From Dehalobacterium sp040766325 (lineage in GTDB: Bacteria > Bacillota > Dehalobacteriia > Dehalobacteriales > Dehalobacteriaceae): a stretch of DNA of 64,000 nt. The notes beneath the pieces were generated by a model that was not told the origin of the DNA, searched no databases, and was given only the letters and a program-made list of their open reading frames with translations. The stretch covers positions 186,001 to 250,000 of the forward strand of contig JAXGQR010000001.1 of assembly GCA_040766325.1 (NCBI GenBank). The letters run 5' to 3'. Numbering within the stretch: position 1 is the first letter of the stretch; every line of letters begins with the position of its first letter. A program made the position numbers and the translations under genes. Below are positions 44,947 to 53,419 of the stretch, piece by piece.

Positions 44947-45588
44947 ATGGCACAAGAAGAAATTTTACGAGAATTGGCTGAAGCGGTTACTGAGGAGAGA
45001 AAGAACTGGTAGAAGAATTAACTGATAAAGCTATTGCCGAAGGTATCGAGCCCTTAGCGATCATTAATGATGGTTTAACGAAAGGAATCGAAATTGTTGG
45101 GGAATATTTCTCTGCAGGGAAATACTATCTTCCTGACTTGCTCCTTGGAGCAAAATCCATGGAGGCTGGGATTAAAAAAATTGAACCATTGTTGGGTGAC
45201 GCGAATCGGGAGTCCGTAGGCACAGTTGTTATGGGGACTGTACAAGGTGATTTGCATGAAATCGGGAAGAACATTGTGATTATGATGTTAAAAACCGCTG
45301 GTTTTGAAGTGATTGACTTAGGTATCGACGTTCCATCGCAAAAATTTATTGATAAAGTCAAAGAAGTAAAACCTCAAATCGTGGGAATTTCAGCACTTTT
45401 GACCACTACGGTAGCCAGACAAAGAAATTATTGAATTATTGCAAGAAGAAGGTCTCAGAAAGGGTGTTAAAGTCATGATTGGCGGTGCCCCGATCAATCA
45501 GGCATGGGCAGATCAGATCGGTGCGGATGGATACGCAGAAGATGCTACAGTTGCAGTGGATGTAGCCAAGAAATTCATTGGTAAATAA
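44947..45588 (+). CDS. mttC: methylamine-type corrinoid protein (MttC-like), with two indels
   Basis: A corrinoid carrier of about 213 aa in three frame pieces. ATG 44947 (GGAGGG upstream) encodes MAQEEILRELAEAVTEER; then a -1 shift near 45001-45005; the second frame gives ELVEELTDKAIAEG through the cobalt-binding GDLHEIGKN and VGISALLTTTVA; a +1-type shift near 45414-45418 returns to the first frame, giving DKEIIELLQEEGLRKG, MIGGAPINQ and the end FIGK at TAA 45588. The two shifts cancel. The middle frame is fully conserved, so damage is recent or the indels are sequence errors. The product should receive methyl groups from MttB and pass them to the protein at 42512. Confidence 0.88.
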
Positions 45589-45642
45589 TCATCAGGAAGA
45601 TAAGAAGATAAAGATATATTATGAAATAAGGGGTGGGAAGAT

Positions 45643-47055
45643 ATGAGATTTGACTATTTTTCTGATAATGAACTCAATCAAGTACATGAAGCAACCTTGG
45701 AAATATTGAAGACCATTGGGATTCACACAGCTTCCGAACGATTTAAAAATCTTCTTTTAAGCAATGGCTGTCAAGAAAAAGGGGACAGAATTCTTTTTAC
45801 TCAAGAAGTGATTGACAGGGGAATGAGCACCCCTCCGAGAAGCTTCAACATTTATGGTCGGGACGAAAAAAATGTCGTGGAATTTGGTAAAAATAAAGCG
45901 TATGCTCAGACATGTGTAGGCACTCCCTCCATAATGGATTTGGAAACAAATAAAAAAAGAGATTGCATGGTGCAAGATTTGGCTGACTTTTGTCGTTTGG
46001 CCGACGGATTAGAATTTATCCATCTTGTTTCACCGGTTTTCCCTCGTGATGTATCTCAAGAGGTTATTGTGACGGTGGAAACAGCGACTATGCTGCGCAA
46101 TTCCACCAAGCCATTGCGCATTTGTGCTGAATCAAGCCATGAAATGAAATCGATTCTAGATGTGTTAACCGCTGCTGCCGGCGGAAAAAAAGAATTGCAG
46201 GAAAAACCTCTGGCTTATATTGAAGTATCCCCTATCAGTCCTTTGGAATATGGATTCCATCCGGCGGAAGCATTGATTGATATCGTCGAATCAGGCCTGC
46301 CTTTAGGCGTTATTCCTTGCCCTATGATGGGTGCTACCGGCCCCATGACTCTGGTTGGCTGTGTAGCGCAACATAATGCGGAAATCATGGCCGGTGTAAT
46401 TGCCAGTCAATTAATCAAACCGGGTAGTCCGGTAATTATGTCTCCACGGGTTACCTTTATGGATATGAGCTCCGGCGTGGGGCTGTGGGCTATGCCGGAA
46501 ATGGGACTGGCCGCAGCTGCTTCTATTCAAATGGCCAGACATTACGGTATTCCTTCCACCGCCACAGGGTATTCCGGCGCCGGAAAAGTTGCTGATGCAC
46601 AAAGCTCTTATGAGCATCTATATAATGCCTTGCTCCCGGCTTTGATTGGTACTGATATTTTAGCGGCTGCAGGATCCCTAGACAATTGCCTAACGTCCTG
46701 TTTTGCCATGTTGGTTTTGGATAATGAGTTATCATCTGTGATCCAGAGAACGATACAAGGTCCCGTTGTTTCTGAGGATACTTTGGCAGTAAAGGTGATC
46801 GGCGAAGTGATCAGTGAAGGAATAACCTTCTTAGAACACAAACATACTAGAAAAGCCTTACGTGCCGGTGAACTCTGGAGGCCAATTCTGAGTGATCGAA
46901 GCACATATGAGAAGTGGGAAATAAAAGGCGAGACTGTTGAAGAAAAAGCGCGTCGGATGGCCAAAGATATCTTAGCAAATCATGTTGTAACACCGGTTAG
47001 TGCAGAAGTTGATGCTGAGTTTGATCGAATTATTGCTGCAGCACAACAAGGATAA
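45643..47055 (+). CDS. pyrrolysine-free MttB-superfamily methyltransferase
   Basis: A 470-aa homologue of mttB without amber codon. The alignable segment TGYSGAGKVADAQSSYEHLYNAL puts Ser311 (after Tyr310) at the pyrrolysine site. Members of this group with known activity (MtgB glycine betaine, MtpB proline betaine, MtcB carnitine) demethylate quaternary amines rather than trimethylamine. It shares the corrinoid protein and the THF methyltransferase of the same operon. ATG 45643 follows GGGGTGGG. The substrate is unknown; a betaine is most likely. Confidence 0.9.
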   Translation: MRFDYFSDNELNQVHEATLEILKTIGIHTASERFKNLLLSNGCQEKGDRILFTQEVIDRGMSTPPRSFNIYGRDEKNVVEFGKNKAYAQTCVGTPSIMDLETNKKRDCMVQDLADFCRLADGLEFIHLVSPVFPRDVSQEVIVTVETATMLRNSTKPLRICAESSHEMKSILDVLTAAAGGKKELQEKPLAYIEVSPISPLEYGFHPAEALIDIVESGLPLGVIPCPMMGATGPMTLVGCVAQHNAEIMAGVIASQLIKPGSPVIMSPRVTFMDMSSGVGLWAMPEMGLAAAASIQMARHYGIPSTATGYSGAGKVADAQSSYEHLYNALLPALIGTDILAAAGSLDNCLTSCFAMLVLDNELSSVIQRTIQGPVVSEDTLAVKVIGEVISEGITFLEHKHTRKALRAGELWRPILSDRSTYEKWEIKGETVEEKARRMAKDILANHVVTPVSAEVDAEFDRIIAAAQQG

Positions 47056-47062
47056 TAAAATG

Positions 47063-47096
47063 AAGGAATGGTGTTTGGATCCAACGCCATTCCTTA
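47063..47096 (+). terminator. hairpin after the MttB homologue
   Basis: AAGGAATGGTGTT pairs with AACGCCATTCCTT around TGGATCC, 8 bases after the stop. Only short T runs follow, so read-through into the MFS gene is possible. Confidence 0.6.
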
Positions 47097-47168
47097 CTTA
47101 AAAAACAAGGAAACATATGAAAACTTGAAAGAATTGCTACCGAAAAATAATTAAGGGGGGACTTGTTT

Positions 47169-48449
47169 ATGACAGGAATTAAAAAGTGGCTTGCTTTATT
47201 TACCCTTTCCTTTGGTTATGGTTCCATGTATGTTATTCCTTACGCCAAATATGTCTATTATGACCCGATGATGAAAGCATTGAATTGCACAAACTTTGAA
47301 TTGGGATTGATGGTTTCTGTTTATGTGTTAATTGGTATTTTTACTTTTATTCCCGGTGGATGGGTAGCTGATAGGTTTTCGGCAAGAAAAACAATTTCGA
47401 TTTCTTTAATCGTCCAAGGATTATTAACCACATGGTTTGCTCTGCAGATGAATATGACTGTTGGTTGGATTGTGTGGGTCGCCTTCGCTTTTACTAATTG
47501 TTTTGCATATTGGTCTGCTGCTTTAAAAGGTGTGCGCATGCTTGGTGATAAGGGGGAACAGGGAAAACTTTACGGATTTTTTGAAGCAGGTTATGGTATG
47601 GCCAGTGTAATTATTAGTTTCATTGGTCTTGCTATTTTTAGCAGATATGTGGATCAAGTATCCGGTTTTAAAATGGTAGTATTGGCATATTCAATGGTGA
47701 GTATTTTGGCGGGTATCCTGACCTGGATCTTGTATGAGGATCATATGGTAGAAACAAATGAGAAAGCTGCCAAAGTTGGATTTAAAGATGTGATTTTTGT
47801 ACTTAAACAACCTATTGTATGGTTAGTTGCGATCGTGATTATGACTACTTATGGGTTATATGTGGGTCAAACATACTTGACGCCTTATCTCACCGCAGTA
47901 GTCGGAATTACAGTTACCTTTTCAGGCGTAATTGCTGTCATCAGAACCTATGGCGTAAAAATGGTTGCCGGTCCAATCGGTGGAGCAATTGCAGACAAAT
48001 GGAATTCATCATGTAAAGTTTTAGTAATAGGATATGTTGTGACCATTGCTATGTTATTTGCATTTTTATTTATGCCGAGTAAAGCTTCCCTAGGTTTTAT
48101 AGTCTTGTTAATGCTTATTCTTGCACTTTTTGCTTCCGCAATGAAAGGTATTATGTGGTCAACTGTTGAAGAAGCCAGAGTGCCACGCTATTACACAGGA
48201 TTAGCTATTGGGACAGCTTCAGTCATTGGCTATCTGCCTGATGTGGTATACGGACCGTTGTTTGGCCATTGGTTGGATTCTTATGGTAATGCCGGTTATA
48301 ATTTTATGTTTGCTTTTTTGATTGGGATGTCAGTTTTGGGTTTGTTGGCAACTATCGGTATTTTGAAAACTAAGAAGAAAGCATTTTCAACAGTCCCAGA
48401 TCAAATTTCTCAAGAAGTGCCTGATGAAGGATTAAACCAAAATATCTGA
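47169..48449 (+). CDS. MFS transporter, probable substrate uptake for the methyltransferase operon
   Basis: A 426-aa major facilitator protein with 12 predicted helices. The loop 2-3 signature is PGGWVADRFSARKT and the equivalent in the second half is GPIGGAIADKWNS. ATG 47169 is used because AAGGGGGG lies 8 bases upstream. It is placed 113 bases after the MttB homologue, with a terminator after it, so it is the last gene of the first methyltransferase transcript. Import of a methylated amine or export of the demethylated product are both possible. Confidence 0.82.
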   Translation: MTGIKKWLALFTLSFGYGSMYVIPYAKYVYYDPMMKALNCTNFELGLMVSVYVLIGIFTFIPGGWVADRFSARKTISISLIVQGLLTTWFALQMNMTVGWIVWVAFAFTNCFAYWSAALKGVRMLGDKGEQGKLYGFFEAGYGMASVIISFIGLAIFSRYVDQVSGFKMVVLAYSMVSILAGILTWILYEDHMVETNEKAAKVGFKDVIFVLKQPIVWLVAIVIMTTYGLYVGQTYLTPYLTAVVGITVTFSGVIAVIRTYGVKMVAGPIGGAIADKWNSSCKVLVIGYVVTIAMLFAFLFMPSKASLGFIVLLMLILALFASAMKGIMWSTVEEARVPRYYTGLAIGTASVIGYLPDVVYGPLFGHWLDSYGNAGYNFMFAFLIGMSVLGLLATIGILKTKKKAFSTVPDQISQEVPDEGLNQNI

Positions 48450-48513
48450 TCAAATGAGAAAATAATTCTTTCTCAGCTGCAGTAAATCTTGTTTTATGAG
48501 TTATATTGGAGCA

Positions 48514-48551
48514 TACTGCCCTGAAGAATACAATTTCCAAGGGCAGTTTTG
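48514..48551 (+). terminator. rho-independent terminator after the MFS gene
   Basis: ACTGCCCT pairs with AGGGCAGT around an 18-base loop, followed by TTTG, 65 bases after the MFS gene. Confidence 0.7.
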
Positions 48552-48593
48552 CGATCATGATGCTCTACCATGGAATAAAAGGAGTGATTGTTT

Positions 48594-48815
48594 ATGTCTG
48601 GTAGCGCTTGGTTTTGGTTGATTGTGGTAGTTTTGCTAACTTGGGTTTTACCTATCGGCCTATTTTTTTACAAACCGAATAAAAAAGATGTAGGATCGGA
48701 TGAATGGCAGCCTATTCCTTATGAAAATCTTAAGTTTAAGAAGAATAAAGAAATGGTTATTTTGGGCACGATCTGTGTTTTATTTAGCTGGGTAATATGG
48801 TTGTTTGTTAAATAG
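48594..48815 (+). CDS. small membrane protein, probable partner of the NSS transporter (MetS-like)
   Basis: A 73-aa protein with two membrane helices (AWFWLIVVVLLTWVLPIGLFFY and MVILGTICVLFSWVIWLFV) joined by a charged cytoplasmic or external loop of about 28 residues. ATG 48594 has AAGGAG 9 bases upstream. It precedes an NSS-family transporter gene by 108 bases, as the small MetS subunit accompanies the MetP methionine transporter of actinobacteria; MetS has one helix, so the match is by role and not by clear homology. The stop codon is TAG. Confidence 0.62.
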   Translation: MSGSAWFWLIVVVLLTWVLPIGLFFYKPNKKDVGSDEWQPIPYENLKFKKNKEMVILGTICVLFSWVIWLFVK

Positions 48816-48923
48816 TCTTAATATGTTAATTTGATTATGTCAACTAGATAAGGAATAACTGTTCAACGACTAAGATCATCACTTTCTTGTATGTCTCAAA
48901 GATGTAAGAAAGGGGAATTTTTG

Positions 48924-50360
48924 ATGGAGAATGATTTAAATAGAGAAACATTTAGTTCCAAAATGGGTGCATTGCTGGTTATTATCATGACCAGTCTGGG
49001 GTTAGGAAATATTTGGCGCTTCCCTTATCTCTGTGCTAAGTATGGTGGAGCTGCTTTTATTATCGTTTATTTAATTGCAATTGTTTTCGTGGTTATCATT
49101 GGCAATCAGTGTGAAGTATGTATGGGCAAATTTTCTCGTAGAGGGATTGTCGGCGCTTTCACAGCAATTGGTCGGCGTCGTATATGGAGAATTTGCGGTT
49201 TCGTGGTTTTAGGCTTAAATATTATTGTGATGATTTATTATAATGTGATTATTTCCTGGGTCGTCCGTTACTTTGCCACCAGCTTTTCAGGAGCAGTATG
49301 GCAAGCTGCTTCTCCTCAGGTTTTTTTTGACTCTTTTATAGACACGCCTCAGGTAATTTTTTGGGGCATAGTCGTAAATACTATAGCTTTTGGAGTTTGT
49401 TGGTTTGGCATTGTTAAAGGGGTAGAAAAGGCGGCCAGAATTATAGGACCGGTTCTGTTTTTTGTTATTGTTGCTTTGGTATTTCAAACCTTAAGTTTAC
49501 CTAGTGTTAGTAAAGGCTTAGAATATTACCTGATTCCGGATTGGAGTTATCTTTTCCAATATGAGACATGGATGCAGGCTATTGGGCAGGCACTTTGGTC
49601 AGGTTGCTTCGGGTGGGGCATTCTAACCGCCATGGGCAGTTACATGAAAAAAAAGGATGATATCACTTCTACCATCACTCAAACAAGTTTGCTGGATGCA
49701 GGTATTTCCTGGTTGGTTGGTCTGGCACTTATTCCCGCGTGTGTTGTTTTTGGAGTACCTTTAGATTCCGGCAGCAGCCTATCTTTCTTGGTTTTACCGG
49801 AGATGTTTAATGCGATGTCATTTGGACATACTTACATGATCTTGTTTTATGGTAGTCTAACTATTGCCGGTATGGGTGCGGCTATTGGATGCTTAGAAGC
49901 AATTCTCACACCTATTATTGAAGAGTGGGGTTATACAAGGAAACAAGTAATCCCTGTAGTATTTATTTTATGGAATTTAGGGGCGCTGCCTTCTTTCTTC
50001 AGTAAAACAGCCCTTGACTGGCTGGATATGACTATTGGGACCTATGCCATTTTACTTGGTGGGTTATTTATTCTGATCTTTGTTGGCTGGGCTTGGGGTG
50101 CTGATCGTGTGAGGAGAAATGTATTAAATTATGGGGCAGACATTGAATTCGGGCCTTGGTGGAATGTCCTGGTGAAATTTGTTGCCCCTGGATTGATTAT
50201 CTTTGCTTCCTACGGTTTCTTTAAAGCATGGTTACTGCCATCTGTACCAGCACCTATTGGTTGGAGCATTATCATAGGTATCGTTGTTCTAAACATATTT
50301 GTCTTCTATACAGCGATTCGTTATCCTGTACCAGCAGATATTGGAGATATACCACCTTGA
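48924..50360 (+). CDS. sodium-dependent transporter of the NSS/SNF family
   Basis: A 478-aa protein with 12 helices of the LeuT fold. The family start signature MGALLVIIMTSLGLGNIWRFPYLCAKYGGAAF-like stretch (residues about 12-43) includes the NxWRFPY sodium/substrate site, and SLLDAGISWLVG and FGVPLDSGSSLSFLVLPEMF follow. ATG 48924 follows AAAGGGGAA. NSS transporters carry amino acids, betaine or related amines with sodium. In this context a quaternary amine or its demethylated amino acid is the likely substrate. Its terminator is inside the repeat duplicated by the adjoining IS. Confidence 0.88.
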   Translation: MENDLNRETFSSKMGALLVIIMTSLGLGNIWRFPYLCAKYGGAAFIIVYLIAIVFVVIIGNQCEVCMGKFSRRGIVGAFTAIGRRRIWRICGFVVLGLNIIVMIYYNVIISWVVRYFATSFSGAVWQAASPQVFFDSFIDTPQVIFWGIVVNTIAFGVCWFGIVKGVEKAARIIGPVLFFVIVALVFQTLSLPSVSKGLEYYLIPDWSYLFQYETWMQAIGQALWSGCFGWGILTAMGSYMKKKDDITSTITQTSLLDAGISWLVGLALIPACVVFGVPLDSGSSLSFLVLPEMFNAMSFGHTYMILFYGSLTIAGMGAAIGCLEAILTPIIEEWGYTRKQVIPVVFILWNLGALPSFFSKTALDWLDMTIGTYAILLGGLFILIFVGWAWGADRVRRNVLNYGADIEFGPWWNVLVKFVAPGLIIFASYGFFKAWLLPSVPAPIGWSIIIGIVVLNIFVFYTAIRYPVPADIGDIPP

Positions 50361-50380
50361 TAAAAAAGATAATATCATTA

Positions 50381-50478
50381 TTATGAACAAAAATAAATCA
50401 ATCTAATCAGACAAAACCATCAGGAAAAGGATGCCTTAACAGCGTCCTTTTCCTATCCCATGGAGAATTATATAATTA
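50381..50478 (+). repeat. left copy of the 98-bp direct repeat flanking the IS element
   Basis: This stretch is repeated at 52456-52554 with a single difference (four versus five A in one run). It begins TTATGAAC and ends with ATATAATTA. It holds the hairpin AGGAAAAGGATGC/GCGTCCTTTTCCT (50422-50454), the natural terminator of the NSS transporter gene. The repeats directly abut the inverted-repeat ends of the element, so they are a target-site duplication. Confidence 0.9.
50422..50454 (+). terminator. terminator of the NSS transporter gene (left copy)
   Basis: A 13-bp stem AGGAAAAGGATGC with GCGTCCTTTTCCT around CTTAACA, 62 bases after the transporter stop. The same structure occurs at 52498-52530 because the IS duplicated it. 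Confidence 0.75.
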
Positions 50479-50642
50479 CCCTAATTCAGAAGTAAAAGTT
50501 TAATAAGGAATCCGGATAAGCCTTGCAAATGCAGGGTTTTTTTAATATAATTTCCGTCAAATTTATTCATATTATTATGGCGTTTTATGGCGATCTGTGG
50601 TATAGTAGGATATGTATACCTTTTGAATAGCGAGGGATGATT

Positions 50643-52370
50643 ATGTACCTGAAAAAATCATTTAATTCTAAAACTGGCAGAACGTATCTGTCAGCTGCCA
50701 CAAATTATTATGATCCGGTTAAAAAACAATCACGAACTCGTACAATTGAATCCTTTGGATACGTTGATGTGCTTGAAAATACATATCCTGATCCGATTGC
50801 ACATTTTACTTCAATTGTTGAAAAAATGGACGCTGAGGAGAAGATGTCTAAATCCTCAGATCAAATTAAGATCAACCGGGAAGCTACGTTATCTATTGGT
50901 AATACCAACAGAAAGTACTTCGGCTATGCTGCTTTAAACAAGATATATCACGACCTTGGGCTGCATACCTTTTTTGTTAACAAATCGAGAAATCTTAATA
51001 TTGAATACATCCTGAACAATGTTGTAAAGTTATTGGTCTTTGAACGTCTAAGAGATCCGGCCTCTAAGAAAAAAGCCTTTGAAAACAAAGACCGGTATTT
51101 TGAGAAAATGAATTTTTCTCTTGATAATGTATACGGGGCTTTGAGTATTCTCACCAAATACAAAGATGATTTGCAGATCCATCTACATAACAAAGTTAAG
51201 GCTCTTTACGGCAGAACAACGGAACTTGTATATTATGATGTGACGAACTACTACTTTGAGATTGACGAACAGGATGACATGAAGAGAAAAGGGGTTTCTA
51301 AAGAGCACCGTCCTGATCCAATCATTCAGATGGGGTTGTTTATGGACACAATGGGAATCCCCATCTCCTACAAGCTTTTTCCGGGCAACACTAACGACTG
51401 TGAAACGATGCGTCCCATGCTTGCTGAGTTGAAAAGAGACTATGACATTGGACGTGTCATTGTTGTTGCTGACAAGGGGAACAATACAGCAAAGAACATT
51501 AACTACCATGTCATGCGCGGTGATGGTTATGTGTATAGTCAGACAGTCCGGGGAGCCCATAAAGAACTTAAAGAGTTTGTCTTTGACGAGGAAGGATATA
51601 CATGGATCGGGGACGACTACAAAATTAAATCAAGAATCTTTCCAAGAGAAATTAGTATCATCGGAAACAATAACAAGCCGATGAAAAAACGTGTTGACGA
51701 AAAGCAAATCATTTTTTATTCAAAAGATTATGACCGACGTGCTAAAGCAGATAGAGAACCTGCTTTACTTAAAGCCATAGAGCTTGTAAAAGATCCTGCT
51801 AAATACAATAGGGCCACGTCTTATGGTGCCGCCAAATATGTAAAAAACATTGAATATGATAAGGAAACCGGCGAGATCATTACCTCAAAAAAGAAACCGG
51901 TATTCGATGAAAAAAAGCTGCGTGAAGAAGAAAGGTACGATGGCTATTATGCCATTGTCACAAGTGAACTTGATAAATCTGACCAGGAGATTATCGATAT
52001 CTATCGCGGGCTTTGGCGAATCGAAGAATCATTTAAAATCACAAAAAGCGATTTAAAAACCAGACCTGTTTATCTTTCCAGGCTAGACCGCATTGAATCA
52101 CATTTTCTCATTTGCTTTATGGCATTAACCATCATTAGGGTTATCCAACATAAACTGTGTGGCAAGTATTCCGCAAGCCAAATCCTTGATAGTCTACGTA
52201 AGATAGAGTGTACTAGAGTCGATAAAAACCTCTACATTTTCGATTATGCTGATGAAATATCTTTGGCGATGAAGGACATATTGGACATTGATTTTTCAAA
52301 AGAATTTCTTGCCTTGAAAGAAATAAAAAATATTTTAGCGTTGCCAAAGAAATCCTCTACTGCACTATAA
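50643..52370 (+). CDS. IS1634-family (IS4-like DDE) transposase
   Basis: A 575-aa transposase, apparently intact. The DDE residues are likely the first Asp in LVYYDVTNYYFE, the second in VIVVADKGNNTA, and Glu in YRGLWRIEESFKITKSDL (the Y-R-E signature of the IS4 group). The N-terminus (MYLKKSFNSKTGRTYLS, TRTIESFGYVDVL) is typical of IS1634-type enzymes. ATG 50643 has GAGGGA upstream. It is the only gene of the element, so the copy may still be active. Confidence 0.93.
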   Translation: MYLKKSFNSKTGRTYLSAATNYYDPVKKQSRTRTIESFGYVDVLENTYPDPIAHFTSIVEKMDAEEKMSKSSDQIKINREATLSIGNTNRKYFGYAALNKIYHDLGLHTFFVNKSRNLNIEYILNNVVKLLVFERLRDPASKKKAFENKDRYFEKMNFSLDNVYGALSILTKYKDDLQIHLHNKVKALYGRTTELVYYDVTNYYFEIDEQDDMKRKGVSKEHRPDPIIQMGLFMDTMGIPISYKLFPGNTNDCETMRPMLAELKRDYDIGRVIVVADKGNNTAKNINYHVMRGDGYVYSQTVRGAHKELKEFVFDEEGYTWIGDDYKIKSRIFPREISIIGNNNKPMKKRVDEKQIIFYSKDYDRRAKADREPALLKAIELVKDPAKYNRATSYGAAKYVKNIEYDKETGEIITSKKKPVFDEKKLREEERYDGYYAIVTSELDKSDQEIIDIYRGLWRIEESFKITKSDLKTRPVYLSRLDRIESHFLICFMALTIIRVIQHKLCGKYSASQILDSLRKIECTRVDKNLYIFDYADEISLAMKDILDIDFSKEFLALKEIKNILALPKKSSTAL

Positions 52371-52391
52371 CTTTTTGAACAAACAAAAAAA

Positions 52392-52428
52392 CCGCAAGTC
52401 ATTGATTTTAAATGGCTTGCGGACATTA
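52392..52428 (+). terminator. terminator of the transposase gene
   Basis: CCGCAAGTCATT pairs with AATGGCTTGCGG around GATTTTA, followed by a short T-containing tail, just inside the right end of the element. Confidence 0.7.
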
Positions 52429-52455
52429 TTTTAAGCTTTTGCTTCGAAAGTCAGG

Positions 52456-52554
52456 TTATGAACAAAAATAAATCAATCTAATCAGACAAAAACCATCAGG
52501 AAAAGGATGCCTTAACAGCGTCCTTTTCCTATCCCATGGAGAATTATATAATTA
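52456..52554 (+). repeat. right copy of the direct repeat flanking the IS element
   Basis: A 99-bp copy of 50381-50478 with one extra A in a homopolymer. It starts directly after the right inverted repeat (TCAGG) and includes a second copy of the transporter terminator at 52498-52530. Confidence 0.9.
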
Positions 52555-52565
52555 TAGCCAGTCGT

Positions 52566-52784
52566 TTAATGATTGATTCCCACAATTCGCACCAGAATGT
52601 CTCCGTCAGGTAAATCTACTTCTAAAACCCATAACAGGGCCTCCAATTTATCAACTAATGAAAAAATAATTAAGTCTAGTTCCGGATATGAGGAACTGGC
52701 ATAATCTTCCTTCTCCTGCATGGCATGGGCAAGCTTTTCTTTATAATCATTGATTTTTTGCATCACTTCTTCTTGCGTCCTCAA
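52566..52784 (-). CDS. small coiled-coil hypothetical protein
   Basis: A 72-aa protein beginning at TTG 52784 on the minus strand, with GGAGGTGATC 4 bases before it. The first 30 residues are charged and helical (EEVMQKINDYKEKLAHAMQEK), followed by a segment DLIIFSLVDKLEALLWVLEV. The strong ribosome-binding site supports a real gene. Function unknown. It lies between the IS and rpmB on the same strand as rpmB. Confidence 0.6.
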   Translation of the reverse strand: MRTQEEVMQKINDYKEKLAHAMQEKEDYASSSYPELDLIIFSLVDKLEALLWVLEVDLPDGDILVRIVGINH

Positions 52785-52884
52785 ATGATCACCTCCAAAA
52801 GTCTTTATATATTAATATTTTTCGGAGGATCAATGTGTGAGGAATGTCGGGGGAAAGAGAAAAATAATTATGGCTTTTTATGTG

Positions 52885-52940
52885 AAAGAAGGGAGTACCG
52901 CTAACTACTCAAAACAGTAGTATACGATACTCCCTTCTTT
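52885..52940 (-). terminator. terminator of rpmB
   Basis: AAAGAAGGGAGTA pairs with TACTCCCTTCTTT, with an inner stem ACTACT/AGTAGT. On the minus strand it lies 30 bases after the rpmB stop and ends in a T-rich tail. Confidence 0.75.
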
Positions 52941-52971
52941 GCCGGATAAACAAAGTTCATGTAACCGCCCT

Positions 52972-53160
52972 TTAAATGGCCCGTTGTACCTTACCTGAAC
53001 GCAAGCATCTGGTACAAACTGAAATTTTCTTGGGCGACCCGTTAACGATTGCTCGAACTGATTGCAGATTCGGTTTCCAAATTCTTTTGGTTCTAATATG
53101 AGAATGGCTGATTTTCATGCCGGAACTAACGCCTTTACCGCATACTGCACATACTGCCAT
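52972..53160 (-). CDS. rpmB: 50S ribosomal protein L28
   Basis: The 62-aa L28 with both zinc-binding pairs, CAVCGKG near the start and CTRCLRSGKV near the end, and the family core KRIWKPNLQSVRAIVNG. The length is normal. It is divergent from the asp23-fakA genes, the same neighbourhood as rpmB-yloU-yloV in Bacillus. Confidence 0.96.
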   Translation of the reverse strand: MAVCAVCGKGVSSGMKISHSHIRTKRIWKPNLQSVRAIVNGSPKKISVCTRCLRSGKVQRAI

Positions 53161-53244
53161 TGGGTTCCACCTCCTTCAAGTATCTGGTCTAAAAAAGTAC
53201 CTCATCACATTTTAGCAAAACTTCTTGATACAAGCAAGGTCAAA

Positions 53245-53272
53245 TTGATTTTTCTAAATAAAATGGTACAAT
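53245..53272 (+). promoter_or_regulatory. sigma-A-type promoter for asp23-fakA
   Basis: TTGATT (53245-53250), a 16-base spacer and TACAAT (53267-53272), about 150 bases before asp23. No other clear promoter was seen between rpmB and asp23. Confidence 0.5.
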
Positions 53273-53419
53273 ATATTATAGTTTTTTAAGAATGCCTTTT
53301 ATTTGCAGGTATCATTATCAAATGCGTCGAATAAAAGCTTAATCATCTGTAATACGCAATACATTTATTCTTCATGAAGCAGAATGCTCATATGTATTAT
53401 TAATTGCAGGGAGGTGTAA

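Larger units (their letters stand above)
50479..52455 (+). mobile_element. IS1634-family insertion sequence, about 1.98 kb
   Basis: The element carries one long transposase gene and has imperfect terminal inverted repeats: the left end begins CCCTAATTCAGAAGTAAAAG and the reverse complement of the right end begins CCTGACTTTCGAAGCAAAAG (14 of 20 matching). It is bounded by 98/99-bp direct repeats. IS1634 of Mycoplasma is known for long, variable target duplications, and this copy fits that behaviour. The near-identity of the repeats means the insertion is recent. Its own transcript ends in a hairpin at 52392-52428. Confidence 0.88.

Noticed and set aside
45010..45012. In-frame TAG in the corrinoid protein gene as a second pyrrolysine codon
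   Set aside because: A TAA follows two codons later, and the conserved protein continues in the neighbouring frame, so this TAG exists only because of a missing base.
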